Source: WQUF01 sp031549885
GTDB taxonomy: Bacteria > Bacillota > Clostridia > Clostridiales > Clostridiaceae
Direction of reading: 5' to 3'
Length of the DNA stretch: 24,704 nucleotides
Assembly: GCA_031549885.1 (NCBI GenBank)
Contig: JAVBPD010000159.1
Location: forward strand, 1-24,704
Position numbers and translations under genes: made by a program. Below the pieces are notes generated by a model. It ran no database searches, was not told the origin of the DNA, and saw only the letters and a list, made by a program, of their open reading frames with translations. This document shows positions 23,399-24,704 of the stretch, in pieces (position 1 is the first letter of the stretch; every line of letters begins with the position of its first letter).

Positions 23399-24226
23399 TT
23401 GCTTAACGAAAGAGATTCACTAATAACATATCTTAATAGTTTAAGAGAAAATAAATATAAGGTATCTAATCGAAATGATTTAAAAGTATATATTTCTTTA
23501 ATGTTAAAATATATAGGTGATAAGGACTCTGTTTTAAGAGATGATCTAATATATACAACTTTTAACAAATGGATTTTAAAATACAAGTATTTTAATGAAA
23601 ACGAAATGATAAATATTTTAAATACACTAATGGATAAAGAACATCTTTTCTTTAAAATTGGGCATAAAAATGATGATTCTGTGTTTACTAGATCTTTTTC
23701 TGTTCTTGTTATTTGTCTTATTTTACAAAGGCACAGAGAAAGAGCGTTTTTATCTGAAAATGAATTTGCATGCGTAAAGAATTCTCTTCTTAATTACTTC
23801 AACGATGAAAAGGATTTAAGAGGTTATGTTGAAAATTTCGGATGGGCCCATAGCGTAGCTCATGGAGCTGATGGATTTTTTGAAATTACTTTATCTAAGG
23901 AATGCAATGAGGAATTAAGCATTAATATTTTAGATTCTGTTAAAAATAAACTTTTAAATGGTTACTATATTTTTTGCCACGAAGAGGACGAGCGTATTGT
24001 AAATGTTATAAATGTAATTTATACTAGGAAACTTATCTCTAGGGAAAGGTTTGAAACTTGGCTTATATTTATAACTAAATGTTTGGATAGCTTTACAGGT
24101 TATAAAAAATATGTTTGCAAAGTAAATATTAAAAATTTTATAAGAAGTTTGTACTTTAAAGTTAAAGATTTAAAATATGATGAGGAATTAGTGGAGTATA
24201 TTTATAATTTGGCAAAAGGTCTTTAA
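23399..24226 (+). CDS. DUF2785 family protein, copy 2
   Basis: The 275-aa tandem paralogue of the preceding gene keeps the GWAHSVAHGADGF signature (148-160), VFTRSFSVLVICLIL (95-109) and NGYYIFCHEEDERIVNV (187-203). Start codon TTG and ribosome site AAGGTGA at the same spacing as copy 1 show that the duplication included the translation-initiation region. The 219-nt gap between the copies holds the copy 1 terminator and then A/T-rich DNA with several -10-like TATAAT/TATATT motifs but no clear -35. The leader palindromes of copy 1 are not repeated here, so the two are probably regulated differently. Function unknown. Confidence 0.85.
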   Translation: MLNERDSLITYLNSLRENKYKVSNRNDLKVYISLMLKYIGDKDSVLRDDLIYTTFNKWILKYKYFNENEMINILNTLMDKEHLFFKIGHKNDDSVFTRSFSVLVICLILQRHRERAFLSENEFACVKNSLLNYFNDEKDLRGYVENFGWAHSVAHGADGFFEITLSKECNEELSINILDSVKNKLLNGYYIFCHEEDERIVNVINVIYTRKLISRERFETWLIFITKCLDSFTGYKKYVCKVNIKNFIRSLYFKVKDLKYDEELVEYIYNLAKGL

Positions 24227-24246
24227 TTTTTCTTTATCTTATACAT

Positions 24247-24284
24247 AGGCATACCAGCGTAAAAAAATACAGGTATGCCTTTAT
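24247..24284 (+). terminator. Terminator after DUF2785 copy 2
   Basis: Nine-bp arms AGGCATACC (24247-24255) and GGTATGCCT (24272-24280) follow the gene by 20 nt. The T tract after the stem is short, so it may be a modest terminator. Confidence 0.6.
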
Positions 24285-24373
24285 GCCTTAATAATATTTC
24301 TTAAATTTTTGTTCTTAAATGATTTTTTATAGCATATATTTTAACATTAGAATTTTTTTAAAGAGGTTTTTTA

Positions 24374-24704
24374 ATGGAATATGAAGGCGTAGGTTTAGAT
24401 TTATTTCCTAATTATAGTCTTGAAAATTATAAGGTTACTAAAGTTGAAGTAGATATTGGCGAATCACCTTAAGATTTAAGGCAAAGAATGGAGGAAGAAA
24501 GAAAAACTATTATAAAGAGAAATAAAAACTTCAATGAGGGGGTAGACCTTCACAAAAACTTGAAAAAGATCGACATTGAGTTAATAAATGATATTCCAGA
24601 GGGATGGAGCCCTTTTGATCCTATTTCTGATATTGGCCTATTAGACTTAGCTAGATCCATTGACAATGTTGGATTAATTTATCCAATATATGTAACTCTT
24701 GATA
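24374..24704 (+). pseudogene. ParB-like nuclease-domain reading frame interrupted by TAA (partial at window end)
   Basis: An ATG at 24374 with AAGAGG 7 nt upstream opens a frame of 32 codons that stops at TAA (24470-24472). The same frame then stays open to the window edge. After the stop it reads DLRQRMEEERKTIIKRNK and later DIGLLDLARSIDNVGLIYPI, which resembles the start of a ParB/sulfiredoxin-like fold (a hydrophobic-L-x-x-SI-x-x-x-GL-x-x-P-I pattern). A CAA-to-TAA change would explain the break. Alternatively the real gene starts at the in-frame ATG at 24488, which has AAGG 6 nt upstream, and the first 32 codons are a small separate frame. The family call is tentative because the protein is cut off. 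Confidence 0.5.

Noticed and set aside
23359..23586. 75-aa open frame on the minus strand
   Set aside because: Antisense to the start of DUF2785 copy 2; no support.
24470..24472. In-frame stop as a recoded (selenocysteine or readthrough) codon, given the selenium context
   Set aside because: The codon is TAA, not TGA, and lies in an unrelated ParB-like frame; no recoding structure was seen. No interrupting TGA was seen in the selenium-linked genes.

Overview
The window is low-GC, A/T-rich DNA with strong AGGAGG-type ribosome binding sites and many TTG/GTG starts. Gene content and order (coaX-dusB-greA-lysS; selenium-linked molybdenum hydroxylase accessory genes) point to an anaerobic Clostridium-like Firmicute. 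The species cannot be named from the sequence alone. Almost everything from 1 to about 22050 lies on the minus strand, so that part reads from right to left. The last 2.4 kb is on the plus strand.

Right part, minus strand (22053 to 17470): a housekeeping block with a predicted pantothenate ECF transporter S component (panT), type III pantothenate kinase (coaX), tRNA-dihydrouridine synthase (dusB), GreA and lysyl-tRNA synthetase. A promoter precedes panT, another precedes greA, and a terminator follows lysS.

Middle, minus strand (17329 to 11883): an ABC importer operon with a lipoprotein substrate-binding protein, a double-domain ATPase and two permeases. It has a promoter, a leader of about 250 nt, an internal terminator-like hairpin after the binding-protein gene, and a strong terminator at its end. 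The next operon's promoter overlaps that terminator.

Next, minus strand (11895 to 5563): eight tightly packed genes for molybdenum cofactor synthesis and maturation: yqeC, a MocA-YqeB fusion, xdhC, a MogA/MoaB-like gene, a molybdopterin-binding MoeA-like gene, moaC, moaA and a MOSC gene. YqeB and YqeC mark the selenium-dependent molybdenum hydroxylase system. After this, under its own promoter with a perfect 22-bp palindrome, come a YheO-like PAS/HTH regulator, a 493-aa PLP enzyme, dpaL (ygeX), ygeY and ygeW, which runs off the left edge.

Together the importer, the Mo/Se hydroxylase maturation genes and ygeW/ygeY/dpaL look like part of the anaerobic purine (xanthine/urate) breakdown system of enteric bacteria and clostridia. 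In that system the ring is dismantled towards 2,3-diaminopropionate, which DpaL converts to pyruvate and ammonia. The hydroxylase itself, selD and the ygfK/ssnA/hyuA-type genes are not in the window. The purine assignment is inference from family context.

Far right, plus strand (22352 to 24704): two tandem DUF2785 genes (66% identical by ungapped hand count), each followed by a terminator. The first has a leader rich in inverted repeats. After them comes the start of a ParB-like reading frame interrupted by an in-frame TAA. No rRNA, tRNA, CRISPR array or insertion sequence was seen.
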